24,933 nucleotides of DNA from Asticcacaulis sp. UBA2476 (GTDB lineage: Bacteria; Pseudomonadota; Alphaproteobacteria; Caulobacterales; Caulobacteraceae), in NCBI GenBank assembly GCA_002342035.1, contig DDPE01000083.1, positions 1 through 24,933 of the forward strand. The letters are read 5' to 3'. Position 1 is the stretch's first letter. Each line of letters begins with the position of its first letter. Shown here piece after piece: positions 14,001 through 21,304 of this stretch. The notes beneath the pieces were generated by a model. The model did no database searches and was not told the DNA's origin. It saw nothing but the letters and a program-made list of their open reading frames with translations. Made by a program: the position numbers and the translations under genes.

Positions 14001-14516
14001 ATCAAGGGCGCCAAGTCGCCGGAGCGTCTGCTGGATGAGGTCACCCTGTTCCTGCATAAGGTCGTCTCAGAATTGTCGCCCGAACAGCAAAAGATGATCA
14101 AAAAGGCCAAGAACCGCGACGCCATGCTGGAAGGACGCCGGATTCTGGTGGTCGAAGACGATGTGCGCAATGTCTATGCCGTCACCAACATCTTTGAACC
14201 GCTGGGGGCCATCGTCCAGATTGCCCGCAATGGCCGTGAGGCGTTGGAGTCCCTGACCGAGGCGCAGGAATCCCCGCAGACCGCCGTGGATCTGGTGCTG
14301 ATGGATGTCATGATGCCGGAAATGGACGGCCTGACCGCCACGCGCGAAATCAGGAAAAACCCGGACTGGGCCAAGCTTCCCGTCATCATGCTGACCGCCA
14401 AGGCCATGAAGGACGATCAGGAACGCTGCATTGACGCCGGGGCCAATGACTATATGGCCAAGCCGCTGGATGTCGAAAAACTGGTCTCACTGGTGCGCGT
14501 GTGGATGCCGAGATAG
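11034..14516 (+). CDS. CHASE3-GAF hybrid histidine kinase with three receiver domains
   Basis: An inner-membrane sensor kinase of about 1160 residues. In order: transmembrane helix about 19-41; periplasmic CHASE3 domain about 45-185 (MSSMKDAETGQRGYIITG is its signature); transmembrane helix about 192-216; GAF domain about 240-380; Gln/Glu-rich coiled coil about 382-475 (repeats of QSEEL and NNEELEEQ); HisKA with phosphorylated H486 in NMSHELRTPLN; HATPase with LLSNAFKFT, DTGIGI and GGTGLGLSI; then three receivers with phosphoacceptors D817, D939 and D1091. The first and third receivers have standard KPV/KPL lysines, while the second has IIIKGAKSPERLL. The ATG at 11034 is preferred because GGGGGA lies 11 bases upstream; the ATG at 11022 has that G-run directly against it and a TTG at 10992 has no support. 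CheR and CheB follow, and the coiled coil is a candidate methylation target. The signal sensed is unknown. Confidence 0.93.
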   Translation: MPNTTKFSLSDRVARADLGIMISLIVVGLFFVITGAISYNNIHTLNRDTRQVTQTHDVLLALSEVMSSMKDAETGQRGYIITGDSAYLTPYSTGLNGVQAQLSNLDRLMTDTSNQRQRLSILRGLIAAKNDELARTLDVRRTRGLSAAQEEVNKHLGKNHMDAIRLHIQEMQSFERQRRTERLNEMEKAYRATVVSVITAAILGLILTIIVGVIIRRSTMERRRLAWLQAAQVGLSEAMLGELRLDQLGKNILGFLAKYTGAQAAAFYAKDGGIFKQVATFGVPPENDLPLTFGPGDGLPGQAALKSGAIVIENMPDGDALMVGTSLGQWRPRHLALVGVASDGQVDGVIELGFINPMPPTISALLERAAESVSVAIKSANYRASLQNLLEETQRQSEELQTQSEELRVNNEELEEQSRALRESQLRLEQQQAELEQTNVQLSEQARLLEVQRDNLKQSQSEIALKAQELEQASRYKSDFLANMSHELRTPLNSSLILAKLLGDNPEGNLTDEQIKFARTIQSSGNDLLLLINDILDLSKIEAGQMDIRPETVSIKRLVSDMTRTFDPVAGDKGLKFSTFVEPGVAEVIETDRLRLEQILKNLLSNAFKFTERGEVRFRVQMAADGQISFSVTDTGIGISEDHQATVFDAFRQADGTISRKYGGTGLGLSISRELARLLGGAISLKSAYGQGSTFAVTVPAIYDSTGIAVRDALPMSVNPDMAAQQPTATAKSRAKKALASRTAMDDSLLTASAAQDDRDKLEPDSRTIMVVEDDEAFARILFDLAHELDFKCLVAHTAEDALSVARQYLPQAVVLDVGLPDHSGLSVLDRLKRDPRTRHIPVHVVSGDDYTHAALSLGAIGYMLKPVKREELVDAFKALEMRLTAGVRRILIVEDDDVQRDSVARLLQTTDVETVAVGTAAECLEKLKEETFDCMVLDLSLPDQSGYSLLETLSHEDAYSFPPVIVYTGRELSSADEQKLRRYSKSIIIKGAKSPERLLDEVTLFLHKVVSELSPEQQKMIKKAKNRDAMLEGRRILVVEDDVRNVYAVTNIFEPLGAIVQIARNGREALESLTEAQESPQTAVDLVLMDVMMPEMDGLTATREIRKNPDWAKLPVIMLTAKAMKDDQERCIDAGANDYMAKPLDVEKLVSLVRVWMPR

Positions 14517-14531
14517 GATAAAAATAGTCCC

Positions 14532-15368
14532 ATGCCCAACGCCATCGCCCGCACCGAAGACATAGAATTACGCCTGCTGCTGGAGGCGATTTTCCTGAAA
14601 TATCACTATGATTTCAGGAACTATGCTCTGGCGTCGATCAAGCGCCGCCTGACCCAGGCCCGCGATCAGTTCGGGTGCCGCTCTTTCTCCCAGCTTCAGG
14701 ATATGGTGCTGAATGAATCCGGCATGATGGATGAGCTGCTGGGGTATCTGACGGTGCAGGTCTCCGAGTTGTTTCGCGACCCGGCCTATTTCCGGGCCAT
14801 CCGTGAAAAGGTGGTGCCGCACCTTAAAACCTATCCGTCGCTCAAGGTGTGGATTGCGGGCTGTTCCAGCGGTGAGGAGCTTTATTCCTTCGCCATCCTG
14901 TTCCGTGAGGAAGGGCTTGAGGAACGTACCATGTTTTATGCCACCGACATCAATGCCGACGCCCTGCGCAAGGCTGAGATGGGGGTCTACGCCCTTGAGC
15001 GCATGAAGCTGTTCACCGAAAATCACCGCCTGTCGGGCGGCAAGTCGTCCCTGTCGGACTATTATACGGCAGGCTATGGGGCGGCGACCTTCGATAAATC
15101 TTTGCGCAAACGCACGGTATTTTCAGACCATTCTCTAGTGACCGACGCGGTGTTTGCGGAAACCCAGTTTGTGTCCTGCCGCAATGTGCTGATTTATTTT
15201 ACACGTGACCTGCAAGGCCGCGCCATAGGCCTGTTCAAGGACTCGCTGACCCGCAATGGCTTTCTGGGGCTGGGGGCCAAGGAAACCCTGCGCTTTTCGC
15301 CCCATGCCGATGAATTCACCGAATTTTCGCGCGATGAACGCCTGTATCAGAAGCGCGGGGGTATCTGA
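14532..15368 (+). CDS. cheR: CheR-type protein-glutamate methyltransferase
   Basis: A 278-residue SAM-dependent methyltransferase of the CheR family, which methylates Glu side chains, classically in chemoreceptor helices. The helical N-terminal domain (ELRLLLEAIFLKYHYDFRNY, IKRRLTQ) is followed by the linker VQVSELFRDPAYF, the SAM-binding loop WIAGCSSGEELYS (107-119), YATDINADALRKA and the family signature SCRNVLIYF near the C-terminus. It has no TPR or other extra domain and seems to lack the pentapeptide-binding beta-subdomain insert of enteric CheR; if so, it would not need a receptor tether. It lies 15 bases after the hybrid kinase and overlaps cheB by one base (TGATG). No chemoreceptor, CheA or CheW gene occurs in the window. 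The product is therefore probably dedicated to this kinase cluster, although action on receptors encoded elsewhere cannot be excluded. Confidence 0.93.
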   Translation: MPNAIARTEDIELRLLLEAIFLKYHYDFRNYALASIKRRLTQARDQFGCRSFSQLQDMVLNESGMMDELLGYLTVQVSELFRDPAYFRAIREKVVPHLKTYPSLKVWIAGCSSGEELYSFAILFREEGLEERTMFYATDINADALRKAEMGVYALERMKLFTENHRLSGGKSSLSDYYTAGYGAATFDKSLRKRTVFSDHSLVTDAVFAETQFVSCRNVLIYFTRDLQGRAIGLFKDSLTRNGFLGLGAKETLRFSPHADEFTEFSRDERLYQKRGGI

Positions 15369-15946
15369 TGCCTGAGTCCGCCCATAAACCCTATCGTGCC
15401 GTGGTCATCGGCGCGTCGGCCGGGGGATTGAAAGCCCTGTCGGCGATCCTGCCTCACCTGCCCGCCGACTACCCCCTGCCGATCATGGTCGTTATCCATG
15501 TGCCGCCGCACCGCCGCAGCCTGATCGCCCCCCTGTTTGAGGAAAAATCACAGGTGCGCGTGGTCGAAGCCGAGGACAAAACCCCGATTGAGGGGGGATG
15601 CGTCTTTTTCGCGCCGCCCGACTATCATTTGCTGGTGGAACGCAGTTTTGAACTGTCGCTGTCGTCCGAAGCGCCGGTGCTGTTTTCACGCCCGTCCATT
15701 GATGTTCTGTTTGAAACGGCGGCGGATGCTTATGGTGACGGCCTGATTGGTGTTATACTGACCGGGGCCAATAATGACGGGGCGGCGGGCCTTAAGGCGG
15801 TGATGGCTTATGGCGGTAAGGGCTTAATCCAGACCCCCGCCACCGCCTTTTCCCGCGCCATGCCCGAAGCGGCGATCGAGGCCTGCCCATCCGCATTGAT
15901 TTTAGATTTGGACGACATTCTATTAGAATTGAAAAACGCCGCCTGA
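15368..15946 (+). CDS. cheB: CheB-type methylesterase domain without a receiver
   Basis: A 192-residue stand-alone catalytic domain of CheB, which hydrolyses glutamyl methyl esters (and deamidates Gln in some family members). The catalytic triad is visible as S17 in VVIGASAGG, H44 in VVIHVPPH and D137 in ILTGANNDGAAG. Standard CheB carries an N-terminal receiver that inhibits the esterase until phosphorylated; here the protein begins directly at the catalytic fold, so control by phosphorylation must come in trans or be absent. Its ATG overlaps the cheR stop codon (TGATG), so the two opposing enzymes are translationally coupled and probably made in fixed ratio. This form is typical of CheB proteins encoded beside hybrid kinases rather than in chemotaxis operons. 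Confidence 0.93.
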   Translation: MPESAHKPYRAVVIGASAGGLKALSAILPHLPADYPLPIMVVIHVPPHRRSLIAPLFEEKSQVRVVEAEDKTPIEGGCVFFAPPDYHLLVERSFELSLSSEAPVLFSRPSIDVLFETAADAYGDGLIGVILTGANNDGAAGLKAVMAYGGKGLIQTPATAFSRAMPEAAIEACPSALILDLDDILLELKNAA

Positions 15947-15990
15947 CACCTGCCTGACTATGAATTTCCATAACTGAGACCGAACCTTAT

Positions 15991-17610
15991 ATGCCTGAAA
16001 GACTGAAAGCGCCCGTTCATATTCTGCTGGTCGATGACCTCGAAGAGAACCTGTTGTCTCTGGAGGCGCTGCTGCGGCGCGACGGTCTGGTGCTGCTGAA
16101 AGCCCGCTCCGGCCCCGAAGCGCTGGAGATTTTGCTCAAGCAAGAGGTTGCCCTGGCGCTGCTGGATGTGCAGATGCCAGAGATGGACGGGTTTGAACTG
16201 GCCGAAATGATGCGCGGCTCTGAGCGCACCAAACGCGTGCCGATCATGTTTTTGACCGCCGGCACGGCAGATCACACCCGTCGGTTCCGCGGCTATGAGG
16301 CCGGTGCCGTCGATTTCCTGCAAAAGCCTCTGGAACCGGATGTCCTCAAATCCAAGGTCGAGGTGTTTTTCGAGCTTTACCGCCAGAGGCAGCACATTGT
16401 GGTTCAGCGTGACGCCCTGCAATCGGCGTTCGAGGAAAACGTCCGCCTGCTCAATGAGAGCCGCAAATATGCTGAGGCCCTCAAAGACGCCGACCGCCGC
16501 AAGGACGAATTTCTGGCCACCCTCGCCCACGAACTGCGTAACCCTCTGGCGCCTATCCGCAACGGTCTGCATATCCTTAAGATGTCGCCCAACCCCAAGA
16601 TTGCTGAGGATGTGCGCGACATGATGGACCGCCAGATGACCCATCTGGTGCGGCTGATCGATGATCTGCTTGATGTCTCAAGGGTCAGTCAGGGCAAGAT
16701 CGACCTGCGCCGTGAACGGATTGACCTTCAGGATGTGATCAGGGCTGCGCTGGAAACCAGCCGCCCGGCCATCGATGCCGGCAGGCATGAGTTTATTCTG
16801 GATATGCCGGATGAGGCGATCCCGGTAAACGGCGATCTGACCCGGCTGGCGCAGGTGGTCTCAAACCTGTTGAACAACGCCGCCAAATATACCCCTGACG
16901 GCGGTAAAATCCGCCTCACCCTGACGCGTGACGGCCATGAGGCCCGCATCCATGTGGCCGATACCGGCCTTGGGATTGAGCGCGATATGCTGCCCAAGGT
17001 GTTTGAACTGTTCACCCAGGTCGAGCGTAATCTTAATCTATCGCAGGGCGGCTTAGGCATTGGCCTCGCGCTGGCGCACCGGCTGGTGCAGATGCATGGC
17101 GGCACGATCACGGCGGAAAGCGCCGGTGAAAATCAGGGTTCGACCTTTACCGTCCACCTGCCGGTCACCGATATCGAAGGCCTCGTCACCGAAGACGCTG
17201 CCCCGCAGGTGGCGGGCGGACAGGTGCTCGATGTGCTGGTCGTCGATGACAACCGCGAATCCGCCCAGACGACAAGCTGGATGCTGGAACTGATCGGCCA
17301 TCAGGCGCGCATGGTCCACGACGGCCCTGACGCCATTGCCGCCGCACAGGCGACCCCGCCCGATGTCATCCTGCTCGATATCGGCATGCCCGGCATGAAC
17401 GGCTATGAAGTGTGCCGTGAATTACGAAAACATAAGGGGCTGAAAGACACCATCATCATTGCCCAGACCGGCTGGGGGCAGGAACGCGACCGCAAAACCG
17501 CGTTTGAAGCCGGATTTGATCACCATGTCACCAAACCCGTCAGCCTGGACCGCTTTACGCAGTTGCTGGGTGACATTCAGGGGGCAAAACCGTCACCGGC
17601 TGGGGCCTGA
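15991..17610 (+). CDS. REC-HisKA-HATPase-REC hybrid kinase
   Basis: A soluble 539-residue protein with no membrane segment. The N-terminal receiver (1-125) has D13/D14-type acidic residues, phosphoacceptor D59 in LLDVQMPEMDG and K112 in FLQKPL. A short helix (130-170) leads to HisKA with H180 in LATLAHELRNPLAP. The HATPase domain has SNLLNNAAKYT, VADTGLGI and GGLGIGLALAH. A second receiver (about 415-525) has D463 in LLDIGMPGMNGYEV, IIAQTGWGQE and TKPV. The kinase input is thus a receiver, so an upstream kinase, plausibly the CHASE3 protein, should control it. Its C-terminal receiver closely resembles the free response regulator at 10600-10971. It closes the cluster, 44 bases after cheB, and converges with the SPOR gene with only 3 bases between stops. 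Confidence 0.93.
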   Translation: MPERLKAPVHILLVDDLEENLLSLEALLRRDGLVLLKARSGPEALEILLKQEVALALLDVQMPEMDGFELAEMMRGSERTKRVPIMFLTAGTADHTRRFRGYEAGAVDFLQKPLEPDVLKSKVEVFFELYRQRQHIVVQRDALQSAFEENVRLLNESRKYAEALKDADRRKDEFLATLAHELRNPLAPIRNGLHILKMSPNPKIAEDVRDMMDRQMTHLVRLIDDLLDVSRVSQGKIDLRRERIDLQDVIRAALETSRPAIDAGRHEFILDMPDEAIPVNGDLTRLAQVVSNLLNNAAKYTPDGGKIRLTLTRDGHEARIHVADTGLGIERDMLPKVFELFTQVERNLNLSQGGLGIGLALAHRLVQMHGGTITAESAGENQGSTFTVHLPVTDIEGLVTEDAAPQVAGGQVLDVLVVDDNRESAQTTSWMLELIGHQARMVHDGPDAIAAAQATPPDVILLDIGMPGMNGYEVCRELRKHKGLKDTIIIAQTGWGQERDRKTAFEAGFDHHVTKPVSLDRFTQLLGDIQGAKPSPAGA

Positions 17611-17613
17611 ACC

Positions 17614-18399
17614 TTATCCCGCCGCGCGGGTGCACCAGCTATCCTTGACCTCAAGCTTGGCGCACAAAACCTGCGCTTCGGCATCGGTATAGACCGGCCC
17701 GACCTTGAGCCGCACCAGAACCTTGCCGCCATTGGTGCGGACATTCTGCATCTGCGGGTTAAAGCGCGCGATTTCCGGGTGGACGGTGGTCAGTTTATCC
17801 CAAGCCGCCTGCGCACCCTGACGGGTGGAAAATGACCCGATCTGGATGGTACGACCAGTGTTGACGGTCTGGGAAGCCGGCTTGACTTCGCGTTCCGTCA
17901 GAACTGCCGATAGATTAGCGTCCGCAAAGGCCATGGCCGGGGCCACCACCTTTTCAACGGAGGAAGCCTCTTCAGGCTCGGCCTCAGACAACACCACGCC
18001 CTTGGGCGGCTGATTGCGATCCAGCTCCAGCGGGTCAACGATCTGAACCTTAAGGTTATTATATTGCGTAAACAGCCCGCCTTGGCCCACCGCCATGTCG
18101 CGGGCGGTGTCGACAATAACATTGATCGCCTTATCGTCGCGCGGGCCTGTTATCTCAGCCTGCGCCAGCACAGGGGCCGCAGCCGGATCGGTTTTCGCCG
18201 CCGGTGCCGGTGAGGTCTCATCGACCTGAATGGACTGGATCTGAGCGGCCAGACGCTGGAAATCCTGCCCGTCGCGCTTAGGGCCTTCGCACGCGCTTAC
18301 GCCAAGGCTCAAGGTCGCAACACCTGCGACCCACGCCTTATGCACCAGACCTTTACTCAGAGGGGCCAGATCTTTACTAAGAGGGAGAAGATACGCCAT
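17614..18399 (-). CDS. SPOR-domain lipoprotein
   Basis: A predicted envelope lipoprotein of up to 261 residues. VATLSLGVSAC is a signal sequence with lipobox VSAC, so C37 would be lipidated. A Pro/Ala-rich linker follows, and the C-terminal SPOR domain (about 180-258) includes RTIQIGSFSTRQGAQAAWDKL and KVLVRLKVGPVYTDAEAQVLCAKL. SPOR domains bind denuded septal peptidoglycan, so the protein probably localises to the division site. The start is uncertain: ATG at 18399 gives an unusually long n-region containing a tandem repeat (PLSKDLA PLSKGLV), whereas GTG at 18345, with AAAGG just upstream, would give a compact 18-residue lipoprotein signal. Two Cys in the SPOR domain may form a disulphide. 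It is divergent from panC and overlaps no other gene. Confidence 0.85.
   Translation of the reverse strand: MAYLLPLSKDLAPLSKGLVHKAWVAGVATLSLGVSACEGPKRDGQDFQRLAAQIQSIQVDETSPAPAAKTDPAAAPVLAQAEITGPRDDKAINVIVDTARDMAVGQGGLFTQYNNLKVQIVDPLELDRNQPPKGVVLSEAEPEEASSVEKVVAPAMAFADANLSAVLTEREVKPASQTVNTGRTIQIGSFSTRQGAQAAWDKLTTVHPEIARFNPQMQNVRTNGGKVLVRLKVGPVYTDAEAQVLCAKLEVKDSWCTRAAG
18345..18386. repeat. 21-bp tandem duplication near the SPOR gene start
   Basis: Two adjacent 21-base units, 18345-18365 and 18366-18386, match at 18 positions. In the minus-strand reading they encode two heptads of the form PLSK(D/G)L, giving the odd N-terminus. If translation begins at the GTG at 18345, the repeat is leader sequence rather than protein. 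Confidence 0.65.
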
Positions 18400-18498
18400 A
18401 ACGCCACTCTACTTCATAGCCCTTTAAAACGGGGTTAGAAAATGTACTTAACGGACGTGGTTAATCCCCATCCTGCTTTAAAGGTGTAACGTAAGCTT

Positions 18499-19374
18499 AT
18501 GTCCGCCCCTGTCGTTCAAGATCCTGTGTTTCCGCAAAACCCGAAGACTGCCCGCACTATTGCCGATCTGCGCACCGTTGTGACGACCTGGAAGCGCGAC
18601 GGCCTGCGGGTCGGGTTTGTGCCAACCATGGGCGCGCTGCATGACGGGCATCTGGCGCTGGTCAGGCACGCCCAATCCGTAAGCGACAAGGTGGTGGTGT
18701 CGATCTTCGTTAATCCGATGCAGTTCGCCCCGACCGAAGACCTTGAGCGCTATCCCCGCCGGGAGGTCGAAGATATCGCAAAGCTGGCTGAGGTCGGCTG
18801 TGATCTGGTCTATCTGCCGACACCTGAGATTATGTACCCGGCGGATTTCGTCACCCGCGTTCATGTCGATGGCCCCGCGCAGGGTCTGGAGACCGATTTC
18901 CGCCCACAATTCTTTGACGGCGTGGCCACGGTTGTCTGTAAGCTGTTCAATCAGGTCATGCCCGATGTCGCCGTCTTTGGCGAAAAGGATTATCAGCAGC
19001 TAAAGGTGGTGCAGGCTTTTGCGCGTGATTTGGATATGCCGGTTGAGGTGGTGGGGTTGCCGACCGTGCGCGAAATGGATGGGTTGGCGCTGTCGTCGCG
19101 CAATGCCTATCTCAAGCCAGAGGACCGCGCGCAGGCTATAGCCCTCTATAATGCCCTGCGCCATGTCCGGGCCGCCGTTGTGGACGGCACCGATGTGGCC
19201 GTCGCTATAACTGAGGCGGCCGGCAACCTGACCGCCACCGGTTTTGCTAAGGTCGACTACATCGCCGTGCGCCATGCTGAAACACTGGGCGATCCGGTGA
19301 ACGGTGAACCGATGCGCATACTGGCCGCCGCGTGGCTTGGGACGACGCGATTGATTGATAATATCGGGGTTTGA
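18499..19374 (+). CDS. panC: Pantothenate synthetase (pantoate-beta-alanine ligase)
   Basis: This enzyme joins pantoate and beta-alanine at the cost of ATP, giving pantothenate, the precursor of coenzyme A. The 291 residues match the family length. The HIGH-type ATP site is VPTMGALHDGHLALV (42-56). Other conserved parts are VVSIFVNPMQFAPTEDLERY, the FFDGVATVVCKLFNQVMPD segment, VFGEKDYQQL, REMDGLALSSRNAYL (the KMSKS-like loop) and the C-terminal LIDNIGV. The N-terminus has about 18 extra residues (MSAPVVQDPVFPQNPKTA) before the usual beginning; the ATG at 18499 has only a moderate ribosome binding site, so a slightly later start is possible. No panB or panD is nearby. It is divergent from the SPOR gene across 99 bases, and its 3' end abuts a palindromic repeat that may end transcription. 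Confidence 0.96.
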   Translation: MSAPVVQDPVFPQNPKTARTIADLRTVVTTWKRDGLRVGFVPTMGALHDGHLALVRHAQSVSDKVVVSIFVNPMQFAPTEDLERYPRREVEDIAKLAEVGCDLVYLPTPEIMYPADFVTRVHVDGPAQGLETDFRPQFFDGVATVVCKLFNQVMPDVAVFGEKDYQQLKVVQAFARDLDMPVEVVGLPTVREMDGLALSSRNAYLKPEDRAQAIALYNALRHVRAAVVDGTDVAVAITEAAGNLTATGFAKVDYIAVRHAETLGDPVNGEPMRILAAAWLGTTRLIDNIGV

Positions 19375-19384
19375 TAAATTCATA

Positions 19385-19515
19385 CTCCCCCGACGTGTCG
19401 GGGGAGGTGGCGCGCCGTAGGCGTGACGGAGGGGGCAAACACCAGAGGGCCCCCACCACCGCATCTTATCGCTTCGCGATGTCGTGCGGTCCCCCTCCCC
19501 AACTGAGTTGGGGAG
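19385..19515. repeat. Palindromic intergenic repeat element, about 130 bp
   Basis: The element is bounded by two perfect hairpins: CTCCCCCGAC (19385-19394) with GTCGGGGGAG (19397-19406), and CTCCCCAACT (19495-19504) with AGTTGGGGAG (19506-19515). Between them are GGTGGCGCGCCGTAGGCG, a GGGGGC / GCCCCC pair (19431-19453) and a GCA...TGC region around ATCGCTTCGCGAT. The structure fills the gap between convergent panC and the FkbM gene. It is of the type of dispersed, non-coding repeats found in Caulobacterales genomes, possibly moved in trans, and can act as a two-way terminator. Confidence 0.75.
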
Positions 19516-19526
19516 GTATAAAAGTA

Positions 19527-20699
19527 CTATCCCGCGTACAACACCGTCTCCCAGATCATCGACGAATAGTGCCGCAGTTCAAACCGATAATCGGGCCGCA
19601 AATCGAGCAGCTTTTGCGCCAAAACCGGAATATCGTCCGCTTTATGATAGGCACTGAGCGCCATTTTCGGCTTATACTCCGTGATCGTGCGGGCCATGCC
19701 GTCAAGGGCAGGCCCCTCCGCCCCTTCGATGTCGAACTTAACAAAGGTGATCTCACCAAGGTTCATATTATCGAGCGCATCGACCGGCAAACGCACCTCA
19801 GACGCCTGATTGATGGCACTACCCATGGCGCCCGTCGTCTCGAACCCGATGCTGTCGGCATGGCTCCACAGACCGGCAGCATGAACACTGATATCACGCA
19901 CATCCGCCGTCTTGACCCGCAAGCTATCAACATTGATCGGGTCAAGCTCAAAGGCATGGATATGGCGGTACTGTCCCCCGGTGCGGGCGATGAACTGACG
20001 CACCGTATCGCCGTCAAACGCCCCGCCATCGACGAAAATTTCGCGCTCATTGGGGGCACACAGGTCGTTATCGAAATAGACCCCTTCGATCGGTCGGCGT
20101 ACCGGCTCAAGTGCCGCCTCATCCCAGGTCAGGCGGTAAATCATCAGCGCATCCAGCACCTTACGGCTTTCGGGATCGGTCAGGATCTTGCGCCCAAACG
20201 CCTGCACGGACGCCAGAATATCGAGGTCACCATAGGCCAGTAAATCATTGACTCTTACCCCGCCGTCAAAGCCTTTCGGGAAAGTCGTCATAACCTCAAA
20301 ATAGAACAGCAGCGGCTGCGGACGCGCGCCCCAGACCTGCTGAAAATGGCGCATTGGGGCTTCAGAACCGCAACATAATATGCCGATGGCATCGGGCGAA
20401 ACGGCTAAAACCTCCCTTAAGGTTTCATCGCCAATCACCGGCCGGCCACATAACTCCTGCCCGTTCAACCCGTTGTCGACAATGGCCCGGACGTTAAAAT
20501 GATCGACGCAATATTGCACGAAAGCCCGCGCCATCATCGACCCGGCGCCCAGCAGGATCAGCGGCCGCCCAGCATAATCCAGATCCACACGCGACCGGCG
20601 CAGGTCATCGACCCGTTTGAGATCATGGGCGCTTGTGACATCAAACCCGTCATTGATCAGGTCGCGATAGGATGCAGTTTTCAGGGCGTTAAGCGACAT
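19527..20699 (-). CDS. FkbM-family SAM-dependent methyltransferase
   Basis: A 390-residue protein with two parts. The N-terminal half (about 40-190) begins with the nucleotide-binding-like LILLGAGSMMARAFVQYC and continues with VRAIVDNGLNGQELCGRPVI, a Rossmann-like fold seen fused to some FkbM proteins. The C-terminal half is the FkbM methyltransferase: IFVDGGAFDGDTVRQFI (SAM motif I), HIHAFELDP, FVKFDIEGAEGPALDGM and the closing LRHYSSMIWETVLYA. FkbM enzymes O-methylate sugars or polyketides, so modification of a surface glycan is likely, but the substrate is unknown. The ATG at 20699 is chosen because GGAGG lies 7 bases upstream; a GTG at 20735 would add 12 residues without support. It follows the DUF1489 gene by 62 bases on the same strand, so they may share a transcript. 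Confidence 0.88.
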   Translation of the reverse strand: MSLNALKTASYRDLINDGFDVTSAHDLKRVDDLRRSRVDLDYAGRPLILLGAGSMMARAFVQYCVDHFNVRAIVDNGLNGQELCGRPVIGDETLREVLAVSPDAIGILCCGSEAPMRHFQQVWGARPQPLLFYFEVMTTFPKGFDGGVRVNDLLAYGDLDILASVQAFGRKILTDPESRKVLDALMIYRLTWDEAALEPVRRPIEGVYFDNDLCAPNEREIFVDGGAFDGDTVRQFIARTGGQYRHIHAFELDPINVDSLRVKTADVRDISVHAAGLWSHADSIGFETTGAMGSAINQASEVRLPVDALDNMNLGEITFVKFDIEGAEGPALDGMARTITEYKPKMALSAYHKADDIPVLAQKLLDLRPDYRFELRHYSSMIWETVLYAG

Positions 20700-20761
20700 A
20701 TCATCGCCTCCATACTCAGGATAATTAGCCCCCACTACACCGGATTCGTCTTAAGGCTTTC

Positions 20762-21181
20762 CTACCACGCGCCCGCTTCCTTGAGGGCGGCCACCATGTC
20801 CGGTGGCAGGTCACCGGCGTCACGCGGATCGCGAATATCGCGCGGCGCGTCCTTAGACAGCAGATAGCGCCAGCCCTGAAACGGACGGCGCGGCATGGCT
20901 TCGGTAAAGATCGGCTTTGATGAGACATGGATATGGCACAACGGCAGACCGGTCGGGCTATCGGCGGCCTCAAAGCTTTCGATATCGACAATCTCACGCC
21001 TACATAGGATCACGCCCTTAATGACCCAATAGAGCGAGCCGCCGTCCAGCAGTTCCGCCGCCCGCTTCGGGGTCTGGCGGGTATGGACGGGATAGGTCGG
21101 CCCGCGATGGGCTTCATAGTCCATAAGCTCTTCGACGCTCTCGACCCCGACACACAGTTTGATCAGATGAACCTGGCCCAT
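20762..21181 (-). CDS. DUF1489 family protein
   Basis: A 139-residue cytoplasmic protein matching the DUF1489 family, common in Alphaproteobacteria and of unknown function. The typical beginning MGQVHLIKLCVGVESVEEL is followed by RQTPKRAAELLDGGSLYWVI, KGVILCRREIVDIE, CHIHVSSKPIFTEAMPRRPF, QGWRYLLSKDAPRDI and a C-terminal LPPDMVAALKEAGAW. The start at 21181 has AAGGAG 6 bases upstream; the frame runs further upstream but those codons give unrelated sequence. The arrangement of strands and a helix tail suggests a compact fold. Divergent from the patatin gene across 123 bases. Confidence 0.9.
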   Translation of the reverse strand: MGQVHLIKLCVGVESVEELMDYEAHRGPTYPVHTRQTPKRAAELLDGGSLYWVIKGVILCRREIVDIESFEAADSPTGLPLCHIHVSSKPIFTEAMPRRPFQGWRYLLSKDAPRDIRDPRDAGDLPPDMVAALKEAGAW

Positions 21182-21304
21182 TGATGCTCCTTTTCGCTCC
21201 ATATGAGCCTTGCGCGGGGTTCCGGCAACAGCCACCTATGCTCTGTTAACCAAAATATCTGATAATCCGTATTTATATGATCCGCGTTCAGGATATGAAG
21301 TCTC

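Noticed and set aside
10600..17610. A flagellar-type chemotaxis operon
   Set aside because: No receptor, CheA, CheW, CheD or motility gene is present, and CheB lacks its receiver domain.
19385..19515. CRISPR-like repeat array
   Set aside because: Only two unlike hairpins with no regular spacers; it fits a palindromic intergenic element.
19371..20243. 290-codon plus-strand open frame over the repeat and FkbM gene
   Set aside because: It starts in the palindromic repeat and continues antisense to a well supported methyltransferase.
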